Shown piece after piece: positions 1-7,661 of a stretch of DNA of 44,553 nucleotides. The position numbers and the translations under genes were made by a program. Position 1 is the first letter of the stretch; each line of letters begins with the position of its first letter. The stretch is from Deltaproteobacteria bacterium (GTDB lineage: Bacteria > Myxococcota_A > UBA796 > SXON01): positions 1 through 44,553 of the forward strand of contig CANKOI010000026.1 in the NCBI GenBank assembly GCA_947484175.1, read 5' to 3'. The notes under the pieces are model-generated. The model was not told the origin of the DNA. It worked only from the letters and a program-made list of their open reading frames with translations, and did not search any database.

Positions 1-2
1 GC

Positions 3-599
3 CGCACCCTCCCCAGCGTTCCCCGCGAGCTCGTGGCCCGCGTGGCCGTGGCGCTCGCCGTGCACCGAGGCGAGCGGGTGCGCCTGTCCGTACCTGTCGA
101 TGTGCGGCGCGCCGCCGACCCGCTGGCCTACGCGGCCAACCTCACCGGTTTTGTGCGCCTCGAGGCGGCCCCCGGGGAGGAGGTGCAGGAGGTGGCCCAC
201 AGGCTGCGTGCGGGCGTCGCTGCGGGAGCCGCGCTCGACGGGTTTCATGCCGCGGACGGGCTCCGCTCCTGGCCGCTCTGGCTGCTCGCGCCCCTCGCAC
301 GTGCGTCGGCGCTGGCGCAGCTGCGCAAGGGCCGCGCGCCGACAACCGCCGCGATCTCCAACCTCGGTCGCCAGGACGCCGCGGTGTTCGACCACCCCGG
401 CTTCCGCGGGACCGCGCTCTACTGGCTGCCGCCCGTAAGCCCGGGCGCGGGCGCGTTCGTCACGTTGACCGGCCATGCGCGAGGCCTGGAGCTGATCGTC
501 GGCCTTCCGGACTGCCTCGCCTCCGGGGGCCGCCTCGACGCGCTCGCCGATTCACTGGCTGCCGCCCTCGCCGCCGGGCTCAGCTCGGCGGGGGAGTGA
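3..599 (+). CDS. Condensation-domain-like acyltransferase, C-terminal part (5' truncated by window)
   Basis: The frame is open from the left edge, so the N-terminal half, including the expected HHxxxDG active site, lies outside the window. The visible part resembles the C-terminal half of the CAT/condensation superfamily (NRPS C domains, alcohol acetyltransferases, WS/DGAT). It has a VPVDVR strand followed by an AANLTG segment, and later an ISNLG motif like the floor-loop region of these enzymes, then a glycine-rich strand pair before the stop. These enzymes transfer an acyl group from a CoA or carrier protein to an alcohol or amine. The substrate cannot be told. A GTG at 33 could start a shorter product, but the reading frame continues upstream of it. 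The gene converges on the YhhN gene, and a strong hairpin lies between them. Confidence 0.6.
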   Translation, partial: RTLPSVPRELVARVAVALAVHRGERVRLSVPVDVRRAADPLAYAANLTGFVRLEAAPGEEVQEVAHRLRAGVAAGAALDGFHAADGLRSWPLWLLAPLARASALAQLRKGRAPTTAAISNLGRQDAAVFDHPGFRGTALYWLPPVSPGAGAFVTLTGHARGLELIVGLPDCLASGGRLDALADSLAAALAAGLSSAGE

Positions 600-638
600 A
601 CCCAACTGATCGCGATCTGCACGCGAAACCGGCCGGTG

Positions 639-690
639 TTGAGCCGCTGCCGGTCGCCGCGTCCTGCGCGGCGACCGGCAGCAGGCTCAA
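639..690. terminator. Long perfect hairpin between convergent genes; contains copy 1 of a dispersed 19-nt hairpin
   Basis: Arms 646-661 and 667-682 are perfectly complementary (16 bp) around a TCCTG loop. After one unpaired A, a further 7 bp pair (639-645 with 684-690). The outer arm includes the TGA stop of the minus-strand YhhN gene. The position between convergent genes suggests a bidirectional terminator, although no U-tract follows. The core at 655-673 is identical to hairpins at 6389-6407 and, in inverted orientation, 38943-38961. Confidence 0.7.
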
Positions 691-1280
691 TTCGGCGGGG
701 GAGTGAGGAACAGCGCGCCGCTGAGGGCCAAGAGCGCGGACTGGTAGGTGAGGCTCACGGCGGGCTCCCCCGCCGGGAGCGGCCGGACGAACCGATTCAC
801 CGCGAGGAGGCAGTCGCTGAGCGCAAAGATGGCCGCTCCGCACGCCGCCAGCGGGCTCACGGTGGCGGCCGTCACGACCATCGCGCCTAACGCCGCCGCG
901 TACAAGGGAATCGCCACGCGGACTGCGCCCTTCACCCGCGGGAGCACCGCAGCGAGCACGCCCACGAAGAGCACGCCCACCACCGAGAGCACGCCCATGG
1001 ACAGGGCGCGCGTGCCGAGCTGCAGAAGCGCGGCCACGAGCAGGAGGTGCCCCACCAGAAACGCGGCGAGGCCGTGCAGAAAGAAGCGGTCCTTGTTGAG
1101 CAGCAGCGCGTCGCCGGCAGCGTAGAAGAGCAGCGCGCCCGAGGCGAGGGGCGAGAGGGGCCAAGCCCCGATGGCCAAGAGGGTGGCGGGCAGCACCTTG
1201 GCCGGGCCCTTCTTTCGTGCGACGACCCGACCGAGGTAGAACGCCGCTGCGCCGGCCGCGGCCCACCACAGCCAGGGCAA
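687..1280 (-). CDS. YhhN/TMEM86-family lysoplasmalogenase-like membrane protein
   Basis: A 197-residue, almost entirely hydrophobic protein with about seven to eight membrane segments. It carries two hallmarks of the YhhN (TMEM86) family: an AAGDALLL motif near residue 55 and a C-terminal ALSDCLLAVNRF motif. Family members hydrolyse the vinyl-ether bond of lysoplasmalogens, so a role in ether-lipid turnover in the inner membrane is likely; this would fit a lineage that makes plasmalogens. The start used is a TTG directly after the TGA of the glutaredoxin gene, implying translational coupling. The length fits the family. The stop codon lies inside the hairpin at 639-690. Confidence 0.85.
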   Translation of the reverse strand: MPWLWWAAAGAAAFYLGRVVARKKGPAKVLPATLLAIGAWPLSPLASGALLFYAAGDALLLNKDRFFLHGLAAFLVGHLLLVAALLQLGTRALSMGVLSVVGVLFVGVLAAVLPRVKGAVRVAIPLYAAALGAMVVTAATVSPLAACGAAIFALSDCLLAVNRFVRPLPAGEPAVSLTYQSALLALSGALFLTPPPN

Positions 1281-1538
1281 TCAGCGCTCCTGCAGGAGTG
1301 GCATCAGGCCGCCTTTCCCGTCCAGCGCGCGCAGGTCGTCGTAGCCACCGATGTGGTCGTCCCCTACGTAAATCTGCGGCACGGTCCGACGCCCGCTGCG
1401 CTCCACCAGGGCGGCGCGCCCGTCGTCGTCGTCCGTCAGATCGATCTCCTCCCACGCCACACCTTTGCTCGTGAGAAACCGCTTCGCCGACGTGCAGTAG
1501 GGGCACCACTGGGTGCTGTAGATGGTGACGGTGCGCAT
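1281..1538 (-). CDS. grxC: Glutaredoxin (GrxC-type)
   Basis: An 85-residue single-domain glutaredoxin, the normal size for the bacterial class. It has the dithiol CPYC active site at residues 12-15, the cis-proline TVPQIY motif near residue 53, and a GGYDDL segment typical of glutathione binding. It reduces disulfides or glutathione mixed disulfides in the cytosol using glutathione. The ATG at 1538 gives the standard N-terminus (MRTVTIYST). It lies directly upstream of the lysoplasmalogenase gene with no gap, and downstream of a lipoprotein gene on the same strand. Confidence 0.93.
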   Translation of the reverse strand: MRTVTIYSTQWCPYCTSAKRFLTSKGVAWEEIDLTDDDDGRAALVERSGRRTVPQIYVGDDHIGGYDDLRALDGKGGLMPLLQER

Positions 1539-1576
1539 GGCGTCCTCTATGGCGCCGGGACGCTTGGCGGCAAGGT

Positions 1577-2002
1577 TCAGTAGAGGTCGAGGCTGTACAC
1601 CTGGCCCCCGCCCACCACGTCCTCGGGCTGGAAGTCCACGACGTAGTCGTAGTAGTCGCAGTCGAGGTAGGTGCTGCGGCCCTGCCAGGCGGAGTACCAC
1701 GTGTTGCCGCCGTCGTAGTAGAGCTCGAAGGCGTCTACCCACTCGCCGGTGAAGCCGTCGTAGACGTCGGCGTACACGGCCACCACATCGTCGAGGCCGT
1801 CCGAGTCCACCACATCGGCCTCGAACCACCACACTGCGTCGCGGTAGCCCTCGTCCCAGTAGCAGCTCGCGTCGGCCCACTGCACCAGCGGCGCCTCGTT
1901 GCTGGGCGACTTGGAACTGCCGCCCCCGCCACCGCCACCGCCCGAGTACACGAGGCAGCCGGCGCTGAGCAGGAGGGGGAGGGGGGCGAGGGCGAAGCGC
2001 AT
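1577..2002 (-). CDS. Small acidic/aromatic lipoprotein of unknown function
   Basis: A 141-residue protein with a lipoprotein signal peptide: MRFALAPLPLLLSAGC, with lipobox LSAGC and predicted lipidated Cys16. A run of eight glycines forms a linker, followed by a domain rich in Asp, Tyr and Trp. I recognise no family; the mature part looks like a small beta domain. The ATG at 2002 is preferred because GGAGA sits about five bases upstream; an in-frame ATG at 2014 would add four residues. It is probably co-transcribed with the glutaredoxin gene 38 bp downstream. Confidence 0.75.
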   Translation of the reverse strand: MRFALAPLPLLLSAGCLVYSGGGGGGGGSSKSPSNEAPLVQWADASCYWDEGYRDAVWWFEADVVDSDGLDDVVAVYADVYDGFTGEWVDAFELYYDGGNTWYSAWQGRSTYLDCDYYDYVVDFQPEDVVGGGQVYSLDLY

Positions 2003-2320
2003 TGAAGTCTCCATGGGGGTGCATGGATGACGATCAAGCGGGGGTGGGTATTCGGCGCGGGTGTGAAATGGGGGTGGGGGGGGAGAGGGCCACGCGGGGT
2101 GTGGCAGGCCAACGCGCCGAGCGCAGGCGGTGGCGACGGGGGGTGGGCCGTCTCTGTCCACGGACCACGCTACTGTGAGAGCGACCGAAGTGGAGGGGTG
2201 AGCCGCCACCCTACGACTTCGGTCGCACCGCGCGACACGGGAGGATTCGGTCGATGATTTGTCGGTCGCGACTCATTCCACGGGGCTTGGCAGTGCGTCA
2301 CCGCCTTCTGCACCCCCCCC
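2003..2320. other. Roughly 320-bp intergenic gap with one stem-loop
   Basis: No credible coding frame: the plus-strand open frame here is G-rich low complexity and lacks homology I recognise. The stretch at 2035-2110 is a purine-rich GGGTGGG-type tract. The only structured element is the inverted repeat at 2181-2226. On the minus strand the gap is both the downstream region of the acyl-CoA dehydrogenase gene and the upstream region of the lipoprotein gene. Confidence 0.6.
2181..2226. terminator. 11-bp inverted repeat, probable terminator of the acyl-CoA dehydrogenase gene
   Basis: GCGACCGAAGT (2181-2191) is perfectly repeated in inverted orientation at 2216-2226, with partial further pairing inside the 24-nt loop. 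It lies about 95 bp downstream of the minus-strand acyl-CoA dehydrogenase stop. There is no U-tract, so an operator function is also possible. Confidence 0.45.
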
Positions 2321-3466
2321 CTACATCCCACACCACTTCGCGATGATCTCCTTCATGATCTCGCTCGACCCGCCGCCGATCGGCAAGATGCGCACGTCGC
2401 GGTAGGCGCGGGCGATGTCGTATTCCTCGGTAAAGCCGTAGCCGCCGTGGAACTGGAGGCAGTCGTAGGCCACCCGCTGCGCAAGGTCGCCCGCGAAGAG
2501 CTTGGCCATGCTGATCTCGAGGGTGGCCTCCTCGCCGCGGTTCATCTTGTCGACCGCGTGGTAGGTCAGCATCTTCGCCGCCTTCACGCTGGTGAGCAGC
2601 TCGGCGAACTTGTGCCGCCAAACCTGGAAGTTCGCGATCGGTCGACCAAAGGCCGTTCGGGTCTTTCCATAGGCCAGCGCGTCCTGAATCTGCACCTCCA
2701 TGCCGCTCGTGCACATCAGCGCGCCTACGAGGCGCTCGCCCTGGAAGTTGCGCATGATGTAGAGAAAACCGGCGTTCTCCTCGCCCAGTAGGTAGCGCTT
2801 GGGGATGCGGCAATTGTCGAAGTGGAGCAGCGAACTGTCCACGGAGCGCGTGCCGAGCTTGTCGATCTTCTTGCCCACGCTGAAGCCGGGGGTGTTCGTG
2901 GGGAAGATCACCAGCGAAATGCCCGCGTGGCTCGGGCCGCCGGTGCGCACGGCGAGGATGATGAAATCGGCGAACGCGCCATTGGTGATGAAGGTCTTGG
3001 CGCCGTTGATCACGTAGTCGCCGCCGTCACTTCGGGCGGTGGTGAGGAGGCTGGCCACGTCGCTCCCGCATCCCGGCTCGGTGATGCCGAGGGCGCCGAT
3101 CTTCTCAGCCGCGAAGGCCGGCCGAAGGAACTCCTCCTTCTGTTCTTCGGTGCCCAGCTCCGCGATCACGGGCGTGCTGATGTCGGTGTGTACGAAGATG
3201 CTCATCGTCACCCCGCCGTTGCGGCACGCGGCCAGCTCCTCGACCATGGCGGTGTGGGCCCACCAGTCCATCCCTGCGCCGCCGCACTCCTCAGGGAATC
3301 GGATGCCCAGCAAACCGAGCGCGGCCATGCGGCGAAGCACCTCGCGCGCCGGCCATTCCCCGGCGTCGTCCCACTCCTTTCGGAAGGGGTACAGCTCCTT
3401 CATCACGAAGTCGCGTACGGTCTGGCGAAGGAGGGTGTGTTCTTCGGTGAAGGGGGGAAAGGTCAT
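2321..3466 (-). CDS. Acyl-CoA dehydrogenase, long-chain (LCAD)-like
   Basis: A full-length 381-residue FAD-dependent acyl-CoA dehydrogenase that oxidises acyl-CoA to trans-2-enoyl-CoA and passes electrons to ETF. The family landmarks are in order: GALGITEPGCGSD (residues 125-135), FITNGAFAD, the RTAFGRPI signature, and an FHGGYGFTEEYDIARAYRD C-terminal segment. At the position where medium- and short-chain enzymes carry the catalytic Glu (YEGT), this protein has IGGGS. As in LCAD and isovaleryl-CoA dehydrogenase, the base is therefore predicted on helix G; Glu257 aligns there. It is divergent from the CotH-type gene, with only 37 bp between the two starts. Its substrate chain length is an inference from resemblance. 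Confidence 0.92.
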   Translation of the reverse strand: MTFPPFTEEHTLLRQTVRDFVMKELYPFRKEWDDAGEWPAREVLRRMAALGLLGIRFPEECGGAGMDWWAHTAMVEELAACRNGGVTMSIFVHTDISTPVIAELGTEEQKEEFLRPAFAAEKIGALGITEPGCGSDVASLLTTARSDGGDYVINGAKTFITNGAFADFIILAVRTGGPSHAGISLVIFPTNTPGFSVGKKIDKLGTRSVDSSLLHFDNCRIPKRYLLGEENAGFLYIMRNFQGERLVGALMCTSGMEVQIQDALAYGKTRTAFGRPIANFQVWRHKFAELLTSVKAAKMLTYHAVDKMNRGEEATLEISMAKLFAGDLAQRVAYDCLQFHGGYGFTEEYDIARAYRDVRILPIGGGSSEIMKEIIAKWCGM

Positions 3467-3491
3467 TCCAGTTCCTATCGCGAGGCCATGT

Positions 3492-3497
3492 TACAAT
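3492..3497 (+). promoter_or_regulatory. Putative -10 box (TACAAT) giving a near-leaderless transcript
   Basis: TACAAT ends six bases before the ATG at 3504, so a start site at normal spacing would fall on or next to the start codon. No Shine-Dalgarno sequence is visible upstream of that ATG, consistent with leaderless translation. No convincing -35 box was identified. Confidence 0.45.
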
Positions 3498-3503
3498 CCG
3501 CCC

Positions 3504-5162
3504 ATGTTTCTGCTGCTGGCCTGCACCTCTGCGCCCACGGTGAGCTCCAGCTCGGTGGTCGGGCCGTTGGACTTCCCTGAAGAAGGAGACACGGGCACGG
3601 CGATCACGGTGGATAGCGGCGGTGACACCGAGTCGGAGGTCGAGCCCGAGCCGGTCTACGACGAGCCCGATCCCCCCGACCTGCTCATCAACGAAGTTCA
3701 AACGCGGAACGCCAGCACGCTCCTCGTCTCCGGCTCGTTTCCCGACTGGATCGAGGTCTACAACGCCAGCCCCGAAACGGTCGACCTGAGCCGCATCTCG
3801 GTGATCGACAGCAACGACCTCCCTTGGCACGGGCCCGCGGGCGAGGTGCTCGCGCCGGGCGGCTACATGCTGCTCTACGCCGATGGCTCGCTCGAAGGGG
3901 GCATGCACGCCCCCTTCTCGTTCAGCGGCAACGGCGACCAGATCGTCCTCAAGGTGGATGGCTACTCGGTCGACCGCATCGCCACCGGCGAGCTGCCCGA
4001 GGATGCCTCGTGGGCGCGGTTCCCCGACGGCGGAGACTGGGCGCCCACGATCACCTGCTCTCCCGGCGAAACGAACGGAAGCGCTCCGAGCGACTCTCTC
4101 GACCCCGGCGATGCCTTGTTCGACCTCGGCTTCAACTACGTCGGCCTCACGATGTCGACGGCCAACAAGAACACGCTCACCAGCAATTCCTACGCGGAGG
4201 TCGAGTCCGACGTCGACGTCAACGGCGCGGAGTTCGGCCCGGTGGACGTTCGCGTGCGGGGTTCGGCCACCCGGCGGAGCTTCGGTTCGAAGGCCTCGTT
4301 GAAGATCGACCTGAACTCGCACATCGACATCAAGTACCGCGGGCTCGAAAAGCTCACCCTCATCAACATGATCTGGGATGGCAGCTACATCCGCGAGTAC
4401 GTGGGCTACGCGCTGTTTCGTGAGGCGGGGGTGCCGGCGGCGCGCACCTCCTACAACTGGCTCGATGTAAACGGGGAGAACTACGGCATCTACCTGTTCA
4501 CCGAAACCTACGACGACGCGTTCCTGCGCCACTGGTTCGGCAGCGACAATGGCTACCTGTGGGAGGCCAACGGCGACTTTTCGAGCCCCGGCAGCTGGGA
4601 TTGCGAAGAGGGCTACCCCTGCAACACCAGCCAAGTCTCGGCGGTGCAGTCGGTGATGTCGTCCCAGAGCGCAAATACGGCCGGCATGGCCGACATCGAG
4701 GCCTACGTGGCGCTCGACAGCATGATGCGCGAGTGGATCCTCGAGAACGCGATCGGCCAGTGGGACGGCTACACCTCGCCCCACAACTACCGCATCTACC
4801 ACAACCTCGATGATGGGCTCATGTACATGATCCCGTCCTCCATCGACTACACGTTCGACAACCCGTACCAGTTCACCGAGAGCCTGTACTACGGCAACGG
4901 CGCGATGATGCGCTGGTGTTTCGCCGCCACCGACTGTCGTGAGCGGTACAACACCAACGCGCTCGAAGTGGCCGATCTGATCGAGGAGATGGACTGGAAC
5001 ACGCGGATCGACGAGATCCGCGAACTGCTCGACGATCACGCGGGCAACGACCAGGATGATCCGCAGGGCCAGTACAGCCGAGCCACGTACGAAACGCAGG
5101 TCGAGTACGTCCGGGCGTTCACGCTCAACATCCCCGACTGGATTCGCAGCCAGGTCGACTGA
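3504..5162 (+). CDS. Lipoprotein with lamin-tail domain and CotH-kinase-like domain
   Basis: A 552-residue protein. It starts MFLLLAC, an unusually short lipoprotein signal with no basic n-region and predicted lipidation at Cys7. An acidic linker (residues about 20-58) follows. A lamin-tail domain spans about 60-195 (LLINEVQ, DWIEVYN, GGYMLLYADG). A CotH-like domain spans about 210-550 (FGSKASLKIDLN, GLEKLTLINM, GIYLFTETYDDAFL, HNYRIYHN). CotH proteins are atypical kinases that phosphorylate spore-coat or surface proteins; lamin-tail/CotH combinations are common in secreted proteins of myxobacteria and planctomycetes. The usual WDLD-type acidic motif appears as SSIDYTFD, so activity is uncertain. 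The ATG at 3504 is the only start giving a lipobox. Confidence 0.85.
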   Translation: MFLLLACTSAPTVSSSSVVGPLDFPEEGDTGTAITVDSGGDTESEVEPEPVYDEPDPPDLLINEVQTRNASTLLVSGSFPDWIEVYNASPETVDLSRISVIDSNDLPWHGPAGEVLAPGGYMLLYADGSLEGGMHAPFSFSGNGDQIVLKVDGYSVDRIATGELPEDASWARFPDGGDWAPTITCSPGETNGSAPSDSLDPGDALFDLGFNYVGLTMSTANKNTLTSNSYAEVESDVDVNGAEFGPVDVRVRGSATRRSFGSKASLKIDLNSHIDIKYRGLEKLTLINMIWDGSYIREYVGYALFREAGVPAARTSYNWLDVNGENYGIYLFTETYDDAFLRHWFGSDNGYLWEANGDFSSPGSWDCEEGYPCNTSQVSAVQSVMSSQSANTAGMADIEAYVALDSMMREWILENAIGQWDGYTSPHNYRIYHNLDDGLMYMIPSSIDYTFDNPYQFTESLYYGNGAMMRWCFAATDCRERYNTNALEVADLIEEMDWNTRIDEIRELLDDHAGNDQDDPQGQYSRATYETQVEYVRAFTLNIPDWIRSQVD

Positions 5163-5173
5163 GGTGGGGGGCG

Positions 5174-5236
5174 TGGGGCAATGCGCGGTTCCCCGTTCCG
5201 TTGGGGCGGCGAGTGCAGCGGCGCATTGCGGCCCCA
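5174..5236. terminator. Imperfect long inverted repeat after the CotH-type gene
   Basis: TGGGGCAATGCGC (5174-5186) pairs with 5221-5236 through 9 bp, a two-base bulge and 5 more bp. The intervening loop can form its own CCCC/GGGG stem. It starts 12 bp after the CotH stop and ends 15 bp before the next start, so it could be a terminator or a leader structure. Confidence 0.4.
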
Positions 5237-5251
5237 CCGGGGGGGGCTGAC

Positions 5252-6130
5252 GTGGCGCTCGTCAGCATCGCCGCCGCCGCGGAGCTCCTGCGCGCAGGCC
5301 GCGTCGTGGGTATCCCCACCGAGACCGTCTACGGCCTCGCTGCGAACGCCTTGGACGCCGCTGCCGTGCGCGAAGTCTTCCGCCTCAAGGCCCGGCCCGC
5401 GGGGCACCCGCTCATCGTCCACGCCCGCGACCCCCGCCCCTGGGCGGTGTTCAGCGAGCGCGCGGAGCGGCTCGCGGCGTTGTGGCCGGGCCCGCTCACG
5501 CTCATCTTGCCGGGGAGGGGAGTGGTGGCACCCGAGGTGAGCGGGGGGCACGCCACCCTCGCGGTGCGATGCCCCGATCACCCTGATGCGCTCGCGCTCC
5601 TCGACGAGGTCGGCGTGCCGTTGGCGGCGCCCTCGGCCAACCCCTTCGGGGGGGTTTCGCCCACGACGGCGGCGCACGTGCTGGCCGCGTTTCCTGAGCT
5701 GCCGGTGCTGGATGGCGGGTCCTGCCTCGTGGGCATAGAAAGCACGATCGTCGATCTCACGGGAGCGCGCGCGGCCATCCTCCGCCCCGGCGCCGTGGAC
5801 GCCGACGCGGTGGAACTTGCCCTCGGCGAGCCGCTCGGCTCGCCGACCGGCACGGCCGCGCCGGGCACGCTCGCTACGCACTACGCGCCGCACGCGCGCG
5901 TCGTGCTCGTGCACGACGCGGCGGCCGAGGCGGCCGCGCTGCGCGCGGCCGGCCGCCGCGTGGCCGTCATCGTGCGCCGCCCCGCCCGCCTCCACGCCCG
6001 CGCACTCTACGCGGAGCTTCGCGCCGCCGACGACGCAGGCGCCGAGCTGATCCTCGCCGAGTATGCGGAGGAGGACGGCCTTGGCGTGGCGATCAACGAT
6101 CGGCTGCGGAGGGCCTCGGGGGGGCGCTGA
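5252..6130 (+). CDS. tsaC: Threonylcarbamoyl-AMP synthase (Sua5/TsaC)
   Basis: A 292-residue Sua5-type enzyme that makes threonylcarbamoyl-AMP from Thr, bicarbonate and ATP for the t6A37 modification of ANN-decoding tRNAs. The YrdC domain is clear: GIPTETVYGLAANA near residue 20, RLKARPAGHPLIVH, WPGPLTLIL, APSANPFGGVSPT, and the ESTIVDL/ILRPGA segment around 168-182. The C-terminal 90 residues (after SPTGTAAPGTLATHYAPH) form the extra Sua5 domain absent from short TsaC proteins. The GTG at 5252 is used because it follows a GGGGGG stretch and places the first strand normally. Longer in-frame starts would read through the hairpin region. Confidence 0.93.
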   Translation: MALVSIAAAAELLRAGRVVGIPTETVYGLAANALDAAAVREVFRLKARPAGHPLIVHARDPRPWAVFSERAERLAALWPGPLTLILPGRGVVAPEVSGGHATLAVRCPDHPDALALLDEVGVPLAAPSANPFGGVSPTTAAHVLAAFPELPVLDGGSCLVGIESTIVDLTGARAAILRPGAVDADAVELALGEPLGSPTGTAAPGTLATHYAPHARVVLVHDAAAEAAALRAAGRRVAVIVRRPARLHARALYAELRAADDAGAELILAEYAEEDGLGVAINDRLRRASGGR

Positions 6131-6407
6131 GGTGGGGGGGCCGGGGGCGCGGCCAGCTCGGCCACGTCCGCCCCCGGCACGCGCCGGCGAGCGCGGCCAG
6201 GAGGCCGAGCGGGGCTTCGGGCCCCGCGCCGGTTGTGCAACCGCACGGCGGCAGTTTCCCGTCGTCGGTGGGGCGCCCAGAATCGACCGCCGCGTCCCCC
6301 CCGTCGCAGTCCTGGTCCACACCGTCCGCGGGGGTGTCGGTGGCCCCCGGGTGCACCGCCGGCTGGCAAGGGACCTTCGCCCCCCGGGCGCCGCGTCCTG
6401 CGCGGCG
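6093..6407 (-). pseudogene. 3' remnant of a MopE-type surface protein gene
   Basis: On the minus strand, one frame still encodes VHPGATDTPADGVDQDCDGG. This matches the last MopE unit of the large protein at 38993-43531 (HPGAADLPDDGIDQDCDG). It is followed by a short linker and PPCGCTTGAGPEAPLGLLAALAGACRGR, a degraded counterpart of that protein's Cys/hydrophobic/Arg sorting tail. The required DCDD half of the unit and everything N-terminal to it are missing. A TAA closes the frame about 50 bases further upstream, and the upstream end is occupied by a copy of the 37-bp repeat. The only start is a GTG at 6356, which would give an 87-residue product without a signal peptide that overlaps the tsaC end. 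I therefore read it as a truncated gene rather than a functional small one. Confidence 0.55.
6371..6407 (+). repeat. 37-bp dispersed element, copy 2
   Basis: The unit is a 13-nt box (GGACCTTCGCCCC), a 5-nt spacer (CCGGG here) and a 19-nt hairpin made of a 7-bp CGCCGCG stem with a TCCTG loop. It matches the inverted copy at 38943-38979 at 32 of 37 positions; all five differences fall in the spacer. The hairpin alone also occurs at 655-673. Confidence 0.65.
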
Positions 6408-6419
6408 TTACCCCCCGGC

Positions 6420-6914
6420 ATGCTCCCCTCCTTCGGCCTCCGCTCCCGCCTCAAACGTGCCCTCGGCCTCGGTGGGCGCACCCACCTTCAAGTGGGCGAG
6501 GTGGCCCCCGACATCGAGGTGGCCGACGAAACCGGCAAGGTATGGAGCCTCGCGGAGCTTCGCGGCCAGAAGGCGGTGATCTTCTTCTACCCGGCCGACG
6601 ACACGCCGGGCTGCACGCGGGAGTCCTGCGACTTTCGGGATCATGCCGCGGAGCTGGGCGGCGTGGTGCTTGGCGTCAGCACCGACGCGGCCGCGAGTCA
6701 CGTCGCCTTCTCCCAAAAGTTCAACCTCCGCTTCCCGCTGCTTGCCGATGTGGGCGGCGAGATGAGCCGGCGTTGGGGTGTGCTCGACGGCTCCACGGCC
6801 CGGCGTGCCAGCTTCGTGATCGATCGGGAAGGCCGCATCGCACTCGTCGTCGATCCGGTGAAGGTGGATGGGCATGTGGCCGAGGTTCGGGCCGCGATGC
6901 TGGCGCTGCCCTGA
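6420..6914 (+). CDS. bcp: Thiol peroxidase of the Bcp/PrxQ family
   Basis: A 164-residue peroxiredoxin that reduces H2O2 and organic peroxides with thioredoxin-type reductants. The DTPGCTRESCDF motif holds the peroxidatic Cys65 and the resolving Cys70 five residues later, as in the two-cysteine PrxQ subgroup. FFYPADDTPGC and the later FPLLADVGGEMSRRWGV are characteristic. The ATG at 6420 adds about 20 basic residues (LRSRLKRALGLGGR) before the usual HLQVGEVAPD start; this could be a linker or a slightly late true start. It converges on the toxin gene with a 10-bp gap. Confidence 0.93.
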   Translation: MLPSFGLRSRLKRALGLGGRTHLQVGEVAPDIEVADETGKVWSLAELRGQKAVIFFYPADDTPGCTRESCDFRDHAAELGGVVLGVSTDAAASHVAFSQKFNLRFPLLADVGGEMSRRWGVLDGSTARRASFVIDREGRIALVVDPVKVDGHVAEVRAAMLALP

Positions 6915-6924
6915 CGCCGCAAAT

Positions 6925-7356
6925 CTACGCCTCGAGCGCGCGTACGTAGCCTTGCTGCGCGTAGCCGAGGAGCGCGCGGTCCCGGGTGACGAGGATTGCG
7001 TTCTCATGCCGCGCCGTCGCCGCGATGATGCGATCGGACGGATCTCCTTGGAGAACGCCCGGCAGGCGAGTGCTGGCAACGGCGATCTCGGGGGAGAGCG
7101 GAACGACGCGGAGCCCCGCGCGCCGAGTGGCCTCGGCCACCCACTCGAGGCAGTCCATCTGCAACTGGAGACGTCCGTTGGACTCCAGCATCGCCACCTC
7201 CCAAACGGAAATGGCGGAGATGGCGAGCGCCGACGCGGCGGCTGCCCGTCGGATGCCTTCGGCCGCGCCCGGCTGTACACGCTCGGGGCCACCGTTCACG
7301 AGCCATATCCACACGTGCGTGTCGAGGAGGTGGGGGGCTACTGATCCGCTTCCCAC
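6925..7356 (-). CDS. PIN-domain toxin (VapC-type ribonuclease)
   Basis: A 143-residue PIN-domain protein. The expected acidic set is present: Asp12 in LLDTHVWIW, Glu53 in SVWEVAM, Asp105 and Asp108 in GDPSDRIIAATA, and Asp126 in LVTRD. VapC toxins are Mg-dependent endoribonucleases usually directed at tRNA or rRNA. The GTG at 7356 overlaps the end of the antitoxin gene by 19 bases, the usual coupled antitoxin-toxin order. The length is within the family range. The RNA target is unknown. Confidence 0.88.
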   Translation of the reverse strand: MGSGSVAPHLLDTHVWIWLVNGGPERVQPGAAEGIRRAAAASALAISAISVWEVAMLESNGRLQLQMDCLEWVAEATRRAGLRVVPLSPEIAVASTRLPGVLQGDPSDRIIAATARHENAILVTRDRALLGYAQQGYVRALEA

Positions 7357-7586
7357 GGCTCCTCCAGCGGCGCGACGATGTCCCCGACCACCGTGACGGT
7401 TCCCCGCATGCAGCCGAAAACGTCGCGCGCAGCGGCCTCCGCGATCGGAACAAGTCGGGCGACGGGCCGACCACGCTTCGTGATGACCACCTCGCGGCCT
7501 GTCTCCTCGACCACGTCCATCAGCTGCAGACAGCGGGCTTTGAACTGGCCAGCGGGAATCTCCACGGCGCACCTCACCATGGTCAT
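7338..7586 (-). CDS. Phd/YefM-family antitoxin
   Basis: An 82-residue protein with the Phd/YefM fold signature: VEIPAGQFKARCLQLMDVVEETGREVVITKRGRPVARLVP in consecutive segments, followed by a C-terminal tail that would bind and block the PIN toxin. It precedes and overlaps the toxin gene. Such antitoxins usually repress their own promoter, which should lie at 7587-7661, shared with the divergent SDR gene. The start may be the first ATG (7586) or the second one six bases further on. Confidence 0.88.
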   Translation of the reverse strand: MTMVRCAVEIPAGQFKARCLQLMDVVEETGREVVITKRGRPVARLVPIAEAAARDVFGCMRGTVTVVGDIVAPLEEPWEADQ

Positions 7587-7661
7587 ATAGCCATGGACAC
7601 AGGATCGTCAAGTAGCAGCTCAGAGCCCGCACCGCTGCGTCGGGCGATAGGTTCGGCGGCG

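Noticed and set aside
3291..5237. Minus-strand open frame of about 650 codons opposite the CotH-type gene
   Set aside because: Composition (Val/Arg/Asp-rich, no motif) is that of a GC-rich antisense shadow, whereas the plus strand has clear lamin-tail and CotH domains.
6063..6419. N-terminal extension of the Bcp gene back to 6063
   Set aside because: The added sequence overlaps tsaC and the MopE remnant, is Arg/Pro-rich and unrelated to peroxiredoxins; the ATG at 6420 is the better start.
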